Assembly (NCBI GenBank): GCA_021651055.1
Contig: JAJHOH010000001.1
Span: forward strand, 62,001 to 126,000
Direction of reading: 5' to 3'
Length of the DNA stretch: 64,000 nt
From: Candidatus Manganitrophus morganii
Lineage (GTDB): Bacteria > Nitrospirota > Nitrospiria > SBBL01 > Manganitrophaceae
Shown here piece after piece: positions 28,244-35,266 of this stretch (position 1 is the stretch's first letter; each line of letters starts with the position of its first letter). The position numbers and the translations under genes are program-made. The notes under the pieces are model-generated. The model saw only the letters and a list, made by a program, of their open reading frames with translations, searched no databases and was not told where the DNA came from.

Positions 28244-28327
28244 ATGAAAATAAAAGATTGCATGACGCACGATCATGAACGGGATGCGGCGTTGGAACAA
28301 ATGAAACAACTATCGACGAAACGGTGA
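28244..28327 (+). pseudogene. 27-residue stub resembling the start of a CBS protein
   Basis: Short frame MKIKDCMTHDHERDAALEQM... with GGAGAGGG upstream. The opening MKIKDCMT is how many two-CBS proteins begin (MKVKDIMT). It stops after 27 codons, just before the intact CBS gene at 28358. A leader peptide or a small real protein is also possible. Confidence 0.35.
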
Positions 28328-28357
28328 TCCCCGTTCGCCCAGAGACGAGGAGGAGAT

Positions 28358-28783
28358 ATGAAACCGTATGAAATTCCAACGATGAACGATCGGATGACCC
28401 TCAAACCGATCTCGATCGGACCGGAAGAGCCGACGATCAAAGCGCTTGGTTTGATGTTGGACCACGAAATCCGGCATCTCCCCGTCGTAGAGGGGGACCG
28501 ATTGGTCGGAATGATTTCGGATCGCGACATTCGGCAGAACTGGAAAATCACCGGAGGAGAGATGAAGGAATTCGGCGATGTCGATCAACAGATCGTCTCC
28601 GATCTGATGTCCCGTCATCCGATTTCCGTCAGGGAAGAAACCTCGATCCACGACGCCATTAAGCGGATGGTTGAACATAAGATCGGGGCGCTTCCGGTCG
28701 TTGATATCGACAACAAGCTGGTCGGGATCTTCACGGAGATCGATGCCCTCCAATATTGTCTCGCTCTGATCGAGCGATATTAG
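28358..28783 (+). CDS. Two-CBS-domain protein
   Basis: 141 residues consisting of a CBS pair (Bateman module). First CBS about 12-75: MTLKPISIGPEEPTIKAL, RHLPVVEGDRLVGMISDRDI. Second CBS about 82-138: DLMSRHPISVREETSIHDAI, KIGALPVVDIDNKLVGIFTEID. Such stand-alone modules bind adenosyl ligands and often regulate partner enzymes. AGGAGGAG precedes the ATG. Another CBS protein is at 36013. No partner can be named. Confidence 0.88.
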   Translation: MKPYEIPTMNDRMTLKPISIGPEEPTIKALGLMLDHEIRHLPVVEGDRLVGMISDRDIRQNWKITGGEMKEFGDVDQQIVSDLMSRHPISVREETSIHDAIKRMVEHKIGALPVVDIDNKLVGIFTEIDALQYCLALIERY

Positions 28784-29108
28784 CGTCTCGGCGTAAAACA
28801 AAGCGCGACGACTCATGAGAAGCCTCCTTTCCTGTCTTAAACACGCACGCGCGTCGCATGGTTCGCTTCGCTCACGATGTGAGCAGAAGCGCTTCGCGCT
28901 TGATGGATATCGGCACATTCCCCGCCCCCTTGGGCGAGGGTTAGACGCGCGAATGTGCAGATTGTCATGGGCGAAGCCACCGCTCACATCGTTCGCAAAG
29001 AGAACCATACAAATAGATTTTTCTCCTTCCGGGTCGAAGATGCCCCGCTGCTTGCGGCGGGGAGCTTCAATTTCCGGCGGCGGACCAATCCCATCATCAT
29101 GGAGCAGG
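28784..29108 (+). repeat. Intergenic region with nested inverted repeats
   Basis: No gene seen. CGATGTGAGC (28875-28884) pairs with GCTCACATCG (28982-28991), and inside it GCACATTC (28913-28920) pairs with GAATGTGC (28951-28958), giving a possible 117-bp branched structure. The left arm is also part of a small hairpin, GCTCACGATGTGAGC. It resembles REP-type hairpin DNA. It precedes the hydrogenase stub. Confidence 0.45.
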
Positions 29109-29231
29109 ATGGAAACATCGGAACCGATCCCAAACCGAAAAGAAATTCTCGAAGCCGGCCACCTTCAACGCTGTTTTGATTCGCTGAAGCAATCGGGATA
29201 CCAGCTCGTCGGTCCGACCCTTGGGGACTAA
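29109..29231 (+). pseudogene. 5' stub of a hydrogenase beta-subunit-like 4Fe-4S protein gene
   Basis: Forty codons starting METSEPIPNRKEILEAGHL and continuing QRCFDSLKQSGYQLVGPTL, then GD and a stop. The phrase L..F..L...GY.LVGPT matches how the iron-sulfur beta subunit of group 3 (sulfhydrogenase-type) NiFe hydrogenases starts, where RDGAIVYD normally follows. Normal length is about 340 residues. The frame breaks right at the GGGGACAGATTTATTTT repeat. GGAGCAGG is the ribosome site. The hypE tail at 30561 on the same strand supports loss of an operon between them. Family match is from memory. Confidence 0.55.
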
Positions 29232-29303
29232 AGAAAGGGGACAGATTTATTTTACATCGATTTATTTTACACCGCTGAAACATCATCGGAATGCCTCAGC
29301 GGT
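29232..29303 (+). repeat. GGGGACAG-type repeat with tandem GATTTATTTTACA
   Basis: GATTTATTTTACA occurs twice with 15-bp period (29244-29256, 29259-29271), following GGGGACA. CCGCTGA (29272-29278) pairs with TCAGCGG (29296-29302). GGGGACAGATTTATTTT-type stretches are common next to REP-associated tyrosine transposase (RAYT) genes in many bacteria. No transposase is here. Confidence 0.5.
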
Positions 29304-29476
29304 TTGATTCTCCAAGGACTGAAGAAGCCGAATGAGTGCCCCGCCTTCGGCGGCCGCTGCACCCCGGAGCACCCGCTCGGCGCGACAATGGTTTCGTCCG
29401 AAGGAGCGTGCGCGGCGTATTATCGATACAGGGCATAAAGATTATTTTCATCACAGGTGGAAATCGGCGTAGCGAG

Positions 29477-29497
29477 AAACGGGAATCGCCCGTTTTT
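29477..29497 (+). terminator. Rho-independent-like terminator
   Basis: AAACGGG (29477-29483), loop AATCG, CCCGTTT (29489-29495), followed by TT. No intact gene lies just upstream; it may have ended a lost gene. The remaining spacer to 29768 holds only a weak 8-bp repeat (29562-29569 with 29586-29593) and the promoter below. Confidence 0.45.
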
Positions 29498-29631
29498 AAG
29501 AACGGTTTCATATTGTTTTTCAAAATATCGTCAGGGATAGGAAGCATTGATATCAGCCTAGATGACTAACATCCAAAATCGCGTATTAGTCATTTTAAAG
29601 GGATAATGAAATCCGACAGAGACTTCATTTC

Positions 29632-29660
29632 TTGACCGATTATGAGCATTTTGCTATTGT
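29632..29660 (+). promoter_or_regulatory. Candidate sigma-70 promoter for the SnoaL-like gene
   Basis: TTGACC (29632-29637), 17-bp spacer, TATTGT (29655-29660), about 110 bp before the ATG at 29769. The -35 matches 5 of 6 and the -10 matches 4 of 6 consensus bases. Confidence 0.4.
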
Positions 29661-29768
29661 CTGGTAGTATAACTGTCTAATAACTGGTTAGCCGGACATC
29701 CGGACAGAGTCGGAAGCAACGACACGCTGAGCCAACAAGGAGCGACGACAACCAACGCAGGAGCCACC

Positions 29769-30179
29769 ATGAGCAAGCAGTTCACGAAGTACGAACAAAC
29801 GTGGATCGACGGCCTGAACCGAGGCGATGTGTCGGTTGCCGATAATGTCTTCGCACCACATTGCGTCATTCACATGGCCGGGAGTCCGGCGCCGAATCTC
29901 TCCTTGAGTGATTTCAAACAAATGGTTGCTGGCCTTCTTGCGGCGTTTCCGGACATTCGGTTGACGATCGAGGATCAGGTCATTATCGCCGACAAGGTCG
30001 CCACGCGCTGGAAAGCCGAGGGTACCCATACCGGACCCCTCGGCGACACCAAGCCGACGGGGCGGCGCATCCAGATCGAAGGATTGATCCTCGACCACGT
30101 CTCAGGGGATCGCGTGATCGAGCGCTGGGAGCAGTGGGATCAAGCTGGCATGCTACAGCAACTTGGTCTGCTCGGATGA
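29769..30179 (+). CDS. SnoaL-like ester cyclase family protein (NTF2 fold)
   Basis: 136 residues of the SnoaL/NTF2-like fold: YEQTWIDGLNRGDVSVADNVFAPHCVIH (in parts), LSDFKQMVAGLLAAFPDIRLTIEDQV, then alternating strands with VATRWKAEGTHTGPLGDTKPTGRRI and a C-terminal WEQWDQAGMLQQLG. This is the usual pattern of the ester cyclase group. Conserved His and Asp in the pocket (H at 34, D near the end) are plausible but activity is unknown. GGAGCC precedes the ATG. An attC-like site follows the stop by 42 bp, so it may be an integron-type cassette gene. It sits between hydrogenase remnants, so it is a later arrival. Confidence 0.85.
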   Translation: MSKQFTKYEQTWIDGLNRGDVSVADNVFAPHCVIHMAGSPAPNLSLSDFKQMVAGLLAAFPDIRLTIEDQVIIADKVATRWKAEGTHTGPLGDTKPTGRRIQIEGLILDHVSGDRVIERWEQWDQAGMLQQLGLLG

Positions 30180-30220
30180 GCGACGGACGAATGCCAGGCC
30201 AAATAGGAATCGGCAGGGCC

Positions 30221-30292
30221 GGATAACACCGCGATGGGGCCGTCGGCGCAGTCGGCCAAGTGATCGCTGCGGCTCATCGCGAGACGTTAGGC
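30221..30292 (+). other. attC-like recombination site
   Basis: GGATAAC (30221-30227) and CGCGATG (30230-30236) are mirrored by CATCGCG (30275-30281) and GTTAGGC (30286-30292). The last matches the attC core GTTRRRY exactly; the first is an imperfect partner (GCCTAAC would be exact). The centre GGCCG...CGGCC adds a stem. Size 72 nt and position just after a small gene agree with an integron cassette. No integrase gene is in the window. Confidence 0.42.
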
Positions 30293-30457
30293 ATTCACAA
30301 GGAAACAGCACAATCAGCTGGCTTTCATCGCTTTTCGGAGGCAAAGAACAATCGAAGGATGGTGGGTCATCCGCCTTTACGATACGGCAAGAAAAGTCTG
30401 TGCCGGTTGACGCCGCATTCCGAGCGTGGACATCGGGAGATCTCGAAAGAGTTCAAC

Positions 30458-30559
30458 GGGGGTCAAGTCTGCCCTTGGCTCAATATCAGGCAGGCGTCAA
30501 AGCCCGATATGTTGTCGGTTTATAGTTTGTAACTTGAGTCAAGAGCAGACTTGACCCCC
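30458..30559. repeat. 102-bp MITE/REPIN-like element with 26-bp terminal inverted repeats
   Basis: Left arm 30458-30483 begins GGGGGTCAAGTCTGC; right arm 30534-30559 ends GCAGACTTGACCCCC. The arms match at 24 of 26 positions. The inner 50 bp has no coding sense. The right end touches the truncated hypE at 30560. Elements with GGGGTCAAGTC ends are non-autonomous relatives of RAYT/REP families in my knowledge; no transposase is seen. Confidence 0.7.
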
Positions 30560-30560
30560 C

Positions 30561-30836
30561 GATAAGACCCCCGAAGAGGCGGTCCGGGGGGCGTGTGAAA
30601 TATTGGGCCTCGATCCGCTCTATGTCGCGAATGAAGGAAGGTTCGTCGCCTTTGTCGCCCCGCGCGATGCCGAGCGCGCATTATCGATTCTGCGCGCCGA
30701 TCCTTTGGGAATCGATGCCTCCCTCATCGGCCGCGTCACCGAGCATGCCGGCCACGCCGTCGTCATGAAAAGCACGATTGGGACCGACCGAAGGGTAGAC
30801 ATGTTGGCCGGCAATCAACTCCCACGCATCTGCTGA
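30561..30836 (+). pseudogene. hypE: 3' fragment of hypE (hydrogenase maturation)
   Basis: The last 91 codons of a HypE-like protein: PEEAVRGACEILGLDPLYVA, NEGRFVAFVAPRDAERALSI and the diagnostic C-terminus QLPRIC. HypE makes the thiocarbamate from its C-terminal Cys for the CN ligands of NiFe hydrogenases; the tail ending in P-R-I-C is essential. Full HypE has about 335-350 residues, so the N-terminal three quarters are missing. The frame runs into a TGA at 30552 within the MITE arm, so the element marks the breakpoint. No other hyp gene is in the window. Confidence 0.8.
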
Positions 30837-30855
30837 CGAATAGGACCGCTCTCGT

Positions 30856-31374
30856 CTACGCCTTCCAACTCATCTGGATCAACCTCGGGTCCTGCCCATA
30901 GTGGAGATCGAGCTCCCCGTGATAGGCATGCCAGAGCGCCTCGCCGATCCGACGTGGAAGATGGGTGTCGGTCGTCGTCACGGTCACCCCTTGTTCCTCT
31001 TCGTCAATCGAGATGATTCGGCAAAGAGGATGTTCCCGCTTCGCTTCGGCTTCCTTATGGCGGACCAGGTTTAATATTTCTTCTTTGTGAGCCTTGAAAA
31101 ACGGTCCGCTCAGATGAATGATCCCGGCGGGATAACGATCCCGGATCCGATGGCAGGCGGGGCAGCTCTCTTCATTAGCACCGGCGGGACGCAGCCCCCA
31201 GCTCCACCGGCCCCTGCGGAAGATCGCCCCGCACTCGGGACACACCGTCGGCGACGCCGGTTTGCCGCGTGCCTTGTAAGTATCGTGCAAATATTCTTTC
31301 TGCAGCCCAAGCCAGTGGGTAATCCGCTCTCCGCCCGGCCTTCGAATTCCGCTCCCTCTTGTTTTTGTCGTCAT
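30856..31374 (-). CDS. BCAM0308-family protein (zinc-ribbon, NMD3-like)
   Basis: 172 residues. A zinc-binding segment C-P-E-C (44-47 region, TVCPECGAIFRRGRW) and C-P-A-C (ESCPACHRIRDRYPAGII) followed by an alpha/beta part with HLSGPFFKAHKEEILNLVRHKE and a C-terminal TDTHLPRRIGEALWHAYHGELDLHYGQD (in parts). This architecture is the BCAM0308 group, often found beside universal stress and hydrogenase or nitrate-reduction genes; function is not established. ATG overlaps the stop of a 40-codon frame upstream (ATGA). It converges on the hypE remnant, 19 bp away. Confidence 0.75.
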   Translation of the reverse strand: MTTKTRGSGIRRPGGERITHWLGLQKEYLHDTYKARGKPASPTVCPECGAIFRRGRWSWGLRPAGANEESCPACHRIRDRYPAGIIHLSGPFFKAHKEEILNLVRHKEAEAKREHPLCRIISIDEEEQGVTVTTTDTHLPRRIGEALWHAYHGELDLHYGQDPRLIQMSWKA

Positions 31375-31493
31375 GGCAACACCTCGCTCATCGATATCGT
31401 CTTCTCCGATTCGGATCTGCCTTGCCGGAGAAGGTCGATTACCTCTTCATCAGTGACCTGAGAAAACTCCTGAAAGAAAATCTCCCACCGCAT
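31371..31493 (-). CDS. Small coupled ORF upstream of the BCAM0308-type gene
   Basis: 40 codons, MRWEIFFQEFSQVTDEEVID and LLRQGRSESEKTISMSEVLP, ending in ATGA with the next start. The C-terminal phrase GRSESEKTISMSEVL looks like the tail of small antitoxin-type or regulatory proteins, but no toxin is nearby. No good ribosome site before its ATG; the frame is open a few codons further up. It may be a small protein or translational leader. Confidence 0.35.
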   Translation of the reverse strand: MRWEIFFQEFSQVTDEEVIDLLRQGRSESEKTISMSEVLP

Positions 31494-31540
31494 GCCGACA
31501 ATTTCTAAAATACATCATCGTTTCTTCTCTTCAGGAGTTT

Positions 31541-32071
31541 TTATATGCTTACCACGGTGCTCGCCTGAGGTCCCTTCTCTCCTTCCTCCTCGGCAAAGCG
31601 GACCTCCGATCCGATCGTCAGCTGCTTGAAGCCGCCGTTTAATACGCTATTTCGGTGAAAGTAGATCTCCCGGCCATCCGGCGTTTCCAGAAAGCCGTAC
31701 CCTTCTTCGTGAAAAAGCTGAACGACCCGACCATGGGGAGGGGTTTCATGTCTCTTCACCTCCCCTCTCTGCCGGTGGGCGAAATCCTCCAATCGCCGCC
31801 GCGCGGCATCGAAAGCATCCCGAATCGCTACAGAGAGATCCTCATTGGACTCACGCTTGATGACCAATTCCGCGTCGGGAACGGTGATGTTGATCCGCAC
31901 ATCATAGAGCAACCCTTTATTCTGATGACGATGAGGGGTGTCAACAATCACATGGCACCGGATGATCCGATCATAACCTTTATCAAGCAAGGCAGCCTTC
32001 TTGCGAATATCCTCTTTGGCTGCTTCCGAAAGACCGACGTTCCGGACCGTCATTTTTAACGGAAGCTGCAT
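31541..32071 (-). CDS. HPF/RaiA-like domain fused to a cold-shock domain
   Basis: 176 residues. N-terminal part (1-110) is a ribosome hibernation (S30AE/HPF) domain: MTVRNVGLSEAAKEDIRKKA, CHVIVDTPHRHQNKGLLYDV, SVAIRDAFDAARRRLEDFAH. C-terminal part (about 112-176) is a cold-shock domain with GRVVQLFHEEGYGFLETPDG carrying RNP1 (GYGFL), then IYFHRNSV (RNP2-like). It would bind the ribosome and single-stranded RNA. A close paralogue without the cold-shock part is at 48711. AAAGGAGG precedes the ATG. Confidence 0.9.
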   Translation of the reverse strand: MQLPLKMTVRNVGLSEAAKEDIRKKAALLDKGYDRIIRCHVIVDTPHRHQNKGLLYDVRINITVPDAELVIKRESNEDLSVAIRDAFDAARRRLEDFAHRQRGEVKRHETPPHGRVVQLFHEEGYGFLETPDGREIYFHRNSVLNGGFKQLTIGSEVRFAEEEGEKGPQASTVVSI

Positions 32072-32083
32072 CTTCCCCTCCTT

Positions 32084-32623
32084 TCAGAACAATAGGTGAA
32101 TCGCCGACCCGAAGAGATCCCGTTCTTTTTCGGAAGGGTCATGGCCGATAATCCGCCACTCTCCCTCTTCGAACGCCAGATGATGGATCGCTTCGAACCA
32201 GGTATCGATTTGGACCGCCTCCGAACGGGCTCCCCCTTTGAAGACCGAGACACCGAACAGCGACCCGGTGCAGGTCACTTTCGCCGTCTTTCCGTTCGGG
32301 TCTACGACGATCCGAGAAAAGAGATGACGGGAAGAGAGCCGATCATATCGGTTGAAGATATCCTGCCAGATTCGAGAGGTCTCCTCTTTTCGGAGACCCC
32401 GATTGAGGTAGCCGTTGGAATAGACCGACATAATCACGGAAAGATTCTTCGCTTGCAGTGCCTCCTCCGCCTGATCGAAGGTATCCAGGATGGCATTCAT
32501 GTCGTCCTGATCGGCCCGCACCTCCCCCTTCTTGGAAATCTCGACCAATGCCGAAGCCGACCCCGCGATGAGAAAAATAAGGATCAAACCCATGCCGATC
32601 CATCGATTATTGCGCCTTGTCAT
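32084..32623 (-). CDS. Secreted SnoaL/NTF2-like protein
   Basis: 179 residues from ATG at 32623 (GGAGG eight bases upstream). Signal peptide with WIGMGLILIFLIAGSASA (about 9-26). The body looks like a SnoaL/DUF4440-type fold: DMNAILDTFDQAEEALQAKNLSVIMSVYS, a conserved W in SRIWQDIFNRYDRL and beta strands ending FEEGEWRIIGHDPSEK. It is probably a periplasmic binding-type domain; function not known. It lies 12 bp before the HPF-cold-shock gene on the same strand. Confidence 0.7.
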   Translation of the reverse strand: MTRRNNRWIGMGLILIFLIAGSASALVEISKKGEVRADQDDMNAILDTFDQAEEALQAKNLSVIMSVYSNGYLNRGLRKEETSRIWQDIFNRYDRLSSRHLFSRIVVDPNGKTAKVTCTGSLFGVSVFKGGARSEAVQIDTWFEAIHHLAFEEGEWRIIGHDPSEKERDLFGSAIHLLF

Positions 32624-32730
32624 CACGGCTCCCTCCTTGGTTTAAAACTGTATCCTTGTCTCTATCTTGCAGAGATCCCTTCCTCATCTCAATCCCTCGA
32701 ACGTGGTGTTTTGATGATCAGTTCGGCCTT

Positions 32731-33342
32731 TTATCTCAGGGTTGAAAGAAAGCGTGAGAGCGCTTTGATCTCTTCAGGGCTTAGGGCAAAAACCGACTCA
32801 TTCATTCCGGCAGCAGACCGCTCTCCTGCCCGATAGGCCAACAGCGTCTTTTCAAGATAAACCGCTTGCTGACCGGCCAGGCGAGGAATCCCGTCACGAC
32901 CTTCGGCGCGATCGCCATGACACTCCCGGCATTTTTTGTAAAAGGGCTCCCCTTTCTCCCGCTTTTTAAAAATAAGCTGCTTCTCGCCGGCCATCGGAAT
33001 CTGTTTCTCATAGTAAGTCGCCATATACGCGATGTCTCCGTCGGCCATCTCCGCGATGATTCCTTCCATCGCCGCATGCCTACGGCGCTTATCCCGCAAG
33101 GCCTGAAGCTGCCCGATCAGATAGGAGCGGTCTTGACCCGCCAAACTGGGAACCACCGGATTGGTGCTGATCCCCTTCGATCCATGGCAGCTGGCGCAAA
33201 CCCCCGTATAGTCTCGGCCGGTGATCGGGTCGCGCTCCTGGGGGAGCGCCTCCGACAATACAAAAACGGCAAAGAGCGCCCCGGCCGCCATCGCCAGCCG
33301 GCGTTTCGAAAATTTCAGGATGAAACGATCGCTTTTTTCCAT
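32731..33342 (-). CDS. Periplasmic di-haem cytochrome c (c4-like)
   Basis: 203 residues. N-terminal signal/anchor RRLAMAAGALFAVFVLSEALP (about 14-34). Two haem c motifs: CASCHG (about 50-55) and CRECHG (about 138-143), each with a downstream Met in PSLAGQDRSYLIGQL and IPRLAGQQAVYLEKTL regions. Two similar halves are typical of cytochrome c4, an electron carrier to terminal oxidases. A Met-rich ERSAAGMNESVFALSPEEI precedes the end. ATG at 33342 chosen over TTG at 33345; no strong ribosome site. Confidence 0.88.
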   Translation of the reverse strand: MEKSDRFILKFSKRRLAMAAGALFAVFVLSEALPQERDPITGRDYTGVCASCHGSKGISTNPVVPSLAGQDRSYLIGQLQALRDKRRRHAAMEGIIAEMADGDIAYMATYYEKQIPMAGEKQLIFKKREKGEPFYKKCRECHGDRAEGRDGIPRLAGQQAVYLEKTLLAYRAGERSAAGMNESVFALSPEEIKALSRFLSTLR

Positions 33343-33374
33343 CAAGACAACCCATTGCTTTCGCAGGGTCCCAT

Positions 33375-33887
33375 TTACGACTTCGTTACGGTTTTTCGTT
33401 TCGGGACGGCCGTCTTTCGTTTGGAGCCCGCCGACCGGAAGTGAACGGTCAGGACGGGGCAGGGCGAAAGACGGACCACCTTTTCCGCGACGCTTCCGGT
33501 AAAGAGATGATCGATTCCGGTGCGGCCGTGGGTTCCCATCACGATCAGGTCGGCCTCTTCACGTTCAGCCAGTCTGATGATCTCCCGAGAAGCGATCCCG
33601 GTGCTCAGATGTGTTTCCACCGAAAGCTTTTCTCTGAGAGGTCGCTTCGACAGCTCATCGAGCAGCGACCGGGCTTCAGGAATCAGGCGCTCCTCATAAT
33701 TGATGAAAGCGATCGCATTCACCGCTGTATACGGGAACGGCTCGATCACATGGGCCAAAATAAGTTCCGCGTTAAGCGGCTTGGCCAGGGCCATTGCATA
33801 ATCAAGCGCATCGGATGAGCACTCGGAGAAATCGGTCGGGACCAAAATCCGGGAGACGTCGTTCTTCCCTCTTTTGTTTTGCTTCAT
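33375..33887 (-). CDS. Universal stress protein (UspA family)
   Basis: 170 residues from ATG at 33887 (AGGAG upstream); the open frame extends further but without protein-like content. UspA fold: RILVPTDFSECSSDALDYAMALA (in parts, about 12-34), ELILAHVIEPFPY, and the ATP-binding signature LIVMGTHGRTGIDHLFTGSVAEKVV (G-2x-G-9x-G-S), followed by CPVLTVHF. A lysine-rich tail KRKTAVPKRKTVTKS is unusual. Likely a stress-adapting ATP-binding protein. Confidence 0.92.
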   Translation of the reverse strand: MKQNKRGKNDVSRILVPTDFSECSSDALDYAMALAKPLNAELILAHVIEPFPYTAVNAIAFINYEERLIPEARSLLDELSKRPLREKLSVETHLSTGIASREIIRLAEREEADLIVMGTHGRTGIDHLFTGSVAEKVVRLSPCPVLTVHFRSAGSKRKTAVPKRKTVTKS

Positions 33888-33909
33888 TTTCTTTTCTCCT
33901 GTGAGACGA

Positions 33910-34473
33910 TCAAACCGCAAGCCGCTCGATCGGAACCGCCGCGAAAATTCCAACCTTCGGCTTGACCGATTCCTCGAAATCCCGGTAGAAGATTTCGACG
34001 GCGTCATGGCGCGTCCCGACCGCAAAAACAAAAAGGGGATCGAGCCGCATCGAGACGTCGACATAGACGGGAATCCCGTACAAATTGCCGAAGGGAGGCA
34101 TCGCCCCGACCTCGCAGTCCGGGAAGAGGGCTTTTAACTCCCCTTCGGCGGCCAGCCGCAGATGATTTACCTTCAGCAAACGCGCCAAACGTTGAAGATT
34201 GATCTGCAGATGCGAAGGCAATACCACCATCGCGTAACGCCCCTTGGCGCGGACAATGACCACTTTCGCCACCCGTTTTCCGGAAACATGGAGCGACTCG
34301 GCCAGTTCCGAAGCGCTCGATGCTTCCGGATGTTTCAGAATTAGGTATGGGATTTCGTTCTCGCGTAAGAACGCCTCAACGCGTACCATCACGGCGGGGT
34401 ATTTTCCCTTCTCGAATAGATTAAAAAACCACTTTTTTAACCCGGTCCATTTTGTGTTCGGAGTCAGCTTCAT
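33910..34473 (-). CDS. YbaK/EbsC-type aminoacyl-tRNA deacylase-like protein
   Basis: 187 residues from ATG at 34473 (AAGGAGG five bases upstream). After an N-terminal basic stretch, about 30-185 is a YbaK/ProX domain: IPYLILKHPEASSASELAES, KVVIVRAKGRYAMVVLPSHL, conserved CEVGAMPPFGNLYGIPVYVD and VFAVGTRHDAVEIFYRDF. The K and GxxPPFG features mark the trans-editing deacylases that hydrolyse mischarged tRNA. Nearby stress genes (universal stress protein, HPF) are consistent with a general stress block. Specificity unknown. Confidence 0.88.
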   Translation of the reverse strand: MKLTPNTKWTGLKKWFFNLFEKGKYPAVMVRVEAFLRENEIPYLILKHPEASSASELAESLHVSGKRVAKVVIVRAKGRYAMVVLPSHLQINLQRLARLLKVNHLRLAAEGELKALFPDCEVGAMPPFGNLYGIPVYVDVSMRLDPLFVFAVGTRHDAVEIFYRDFEESVKPKVGIFAAVPIERLAV

Positions 34474-34804
34474 ATGATCCTCCTTGGATAATGCCACCTC
34501 CCTAAAGGTGGACAGGAACACCCTTTTCCTCTTAAGCCGTCTTGCTGGCGGTCTTGGCGATGATGAAATACCATAGTGAGAAGGTCTGCTGTTTGCTTTC
34601 CATCGACATCGGCTGCCTTTTCTCGACGTTGAGATGATCGGAATTTCTGTCTCATTCTCACGCAGAACCCGAGAAAGGAGCAACCCCCCAAAGGGGGTAT
34701 TGTGATCTTCCATCCAAATCATCAATATGAGGATGTAGATCATCCCGCTCTATCGGTCTTGATGACGTACACACTGAGAGGTGACCTTACGGGAGGGTGA
34801 ATCC
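34474..34804. other. Divergent intergenic region
   Basis: No gene is supported. The YbaK frame continues open for 90 codons upstream on the minus strand, but with no ribosome site or domain-like sequence. It probably holds promoters for 33910 (minus) and the Lon stub (plus); no clear -35/-10 pair was picked. Confidence 0.4.
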
Positions 34805-34936
34805 ATGGCTGATCATCGCTGGAAGGTGGCGGAGAAAGAGCCCACGCATCGTTTTGACCCTCTGCAAATTCCTTTCGAAACCACGGAGGAGCTTCCTCCC
34901 GAGGAAACCATTATCGGACAGCCCTTTGCGCATTGA
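34805..34936 (+). pseudogene. N-terminal stub of a Lon-like AAA protease gene
   Basis: 43 codons: MADHRWKVAEKEPTHRFDPL then QIPFETTEELPPEETIIGQP, then FAH and stop. The series F-D-P-x-x-x-P-F-E-T-T-x-E-L-P-P-x-E-x-I-I-G-Q is the start of archaeal/bacterial Lon-like (LonC-type) AAA proteins, where ERA..A..FG normally follows. Full proteins have about 750-800 residues. GGGAGGG precedes the ATG. The frame then ends directly before the Rieske gene, so the rest was deleted. Confidence 0.5.
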
Positions 34937-34948
34937 AAAGGAGACAAC

Positions 34949-35266
34949 ATGATCGAATATCAACCAATCGGGAAAACCGCCGATCTCCCGGAGGGGAAGG
35001 GAAAGGAGGTGAAGGTCGGACACCGACAGATCCTCCTGATGAATATCGACGGGCTCTTCTACGCCCTCGATCGCTTCTGCGCCCACCGCGCCGCCCCGCT
35101 GGTGCAGGGGGAGGTGGTCGACGGGAAATTACTCTGTCCCTGGCATGGGAATACGTTGGACGTCGCCACCGGGAGCTGCCTCGCCAATCCGGAAGACAAG
35201 GTGCGGACCTACCCGGTTGAAGTGCGGGGAGAAGAAATTTGGGTCGGAATGGAGCATGAGCCATGA
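34949..35266 (+). CDS. Rieske [2Fe-2S] ferredoxin-like protein
   Basis: 105 residues, soluble. Rieske cluster motifs CAHRAAPL (about 48-55) and CPWHGNTLD (about 69-77), i.e. C-x-H with C-x2-H, and the usual C-terminal strand VRTYPVEVRGEEIWVGM. Probably an electron-transfer protein to an oxygenase, nitrite or sulfur-related enzyme. AAAGGAGA precedes the ATG. Its stop overlaps the start of the next frame (ATGA). Confidence 0.9.
   Translation: MIEYQPIGKTADLPEGKGKEVKVGHRQILLMNIDGLFYALDRFCAHRAAPLVQGEVVDGKLLCPWHGNTLDVATGSCLANPEDKVRTYPVEVRGEEIWVGMEHEP

Noticed and set aside
28310-29008. Long minus-strand frame over the CBS gene and its downstream repeats
   Set aside because: Antisense to an intact CBS protein with a good ribosome site; sequence is low in structure.
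29336-29569. Plus-strand 77-codon frame
   Set aside because: No ribosome site or domain; it crosses a terminator-like hairpin.
30163-30532. Overlapping frames across the attC-like site and MITE
   Set aside because: They run through repeats in several frames without protein-like content.
34474-34743. Upstream extension of the YbaK-type gene
   Set aside because: The ATG at 34473 has an ideal AAGGAGG; the extension has no domain-like sequence.
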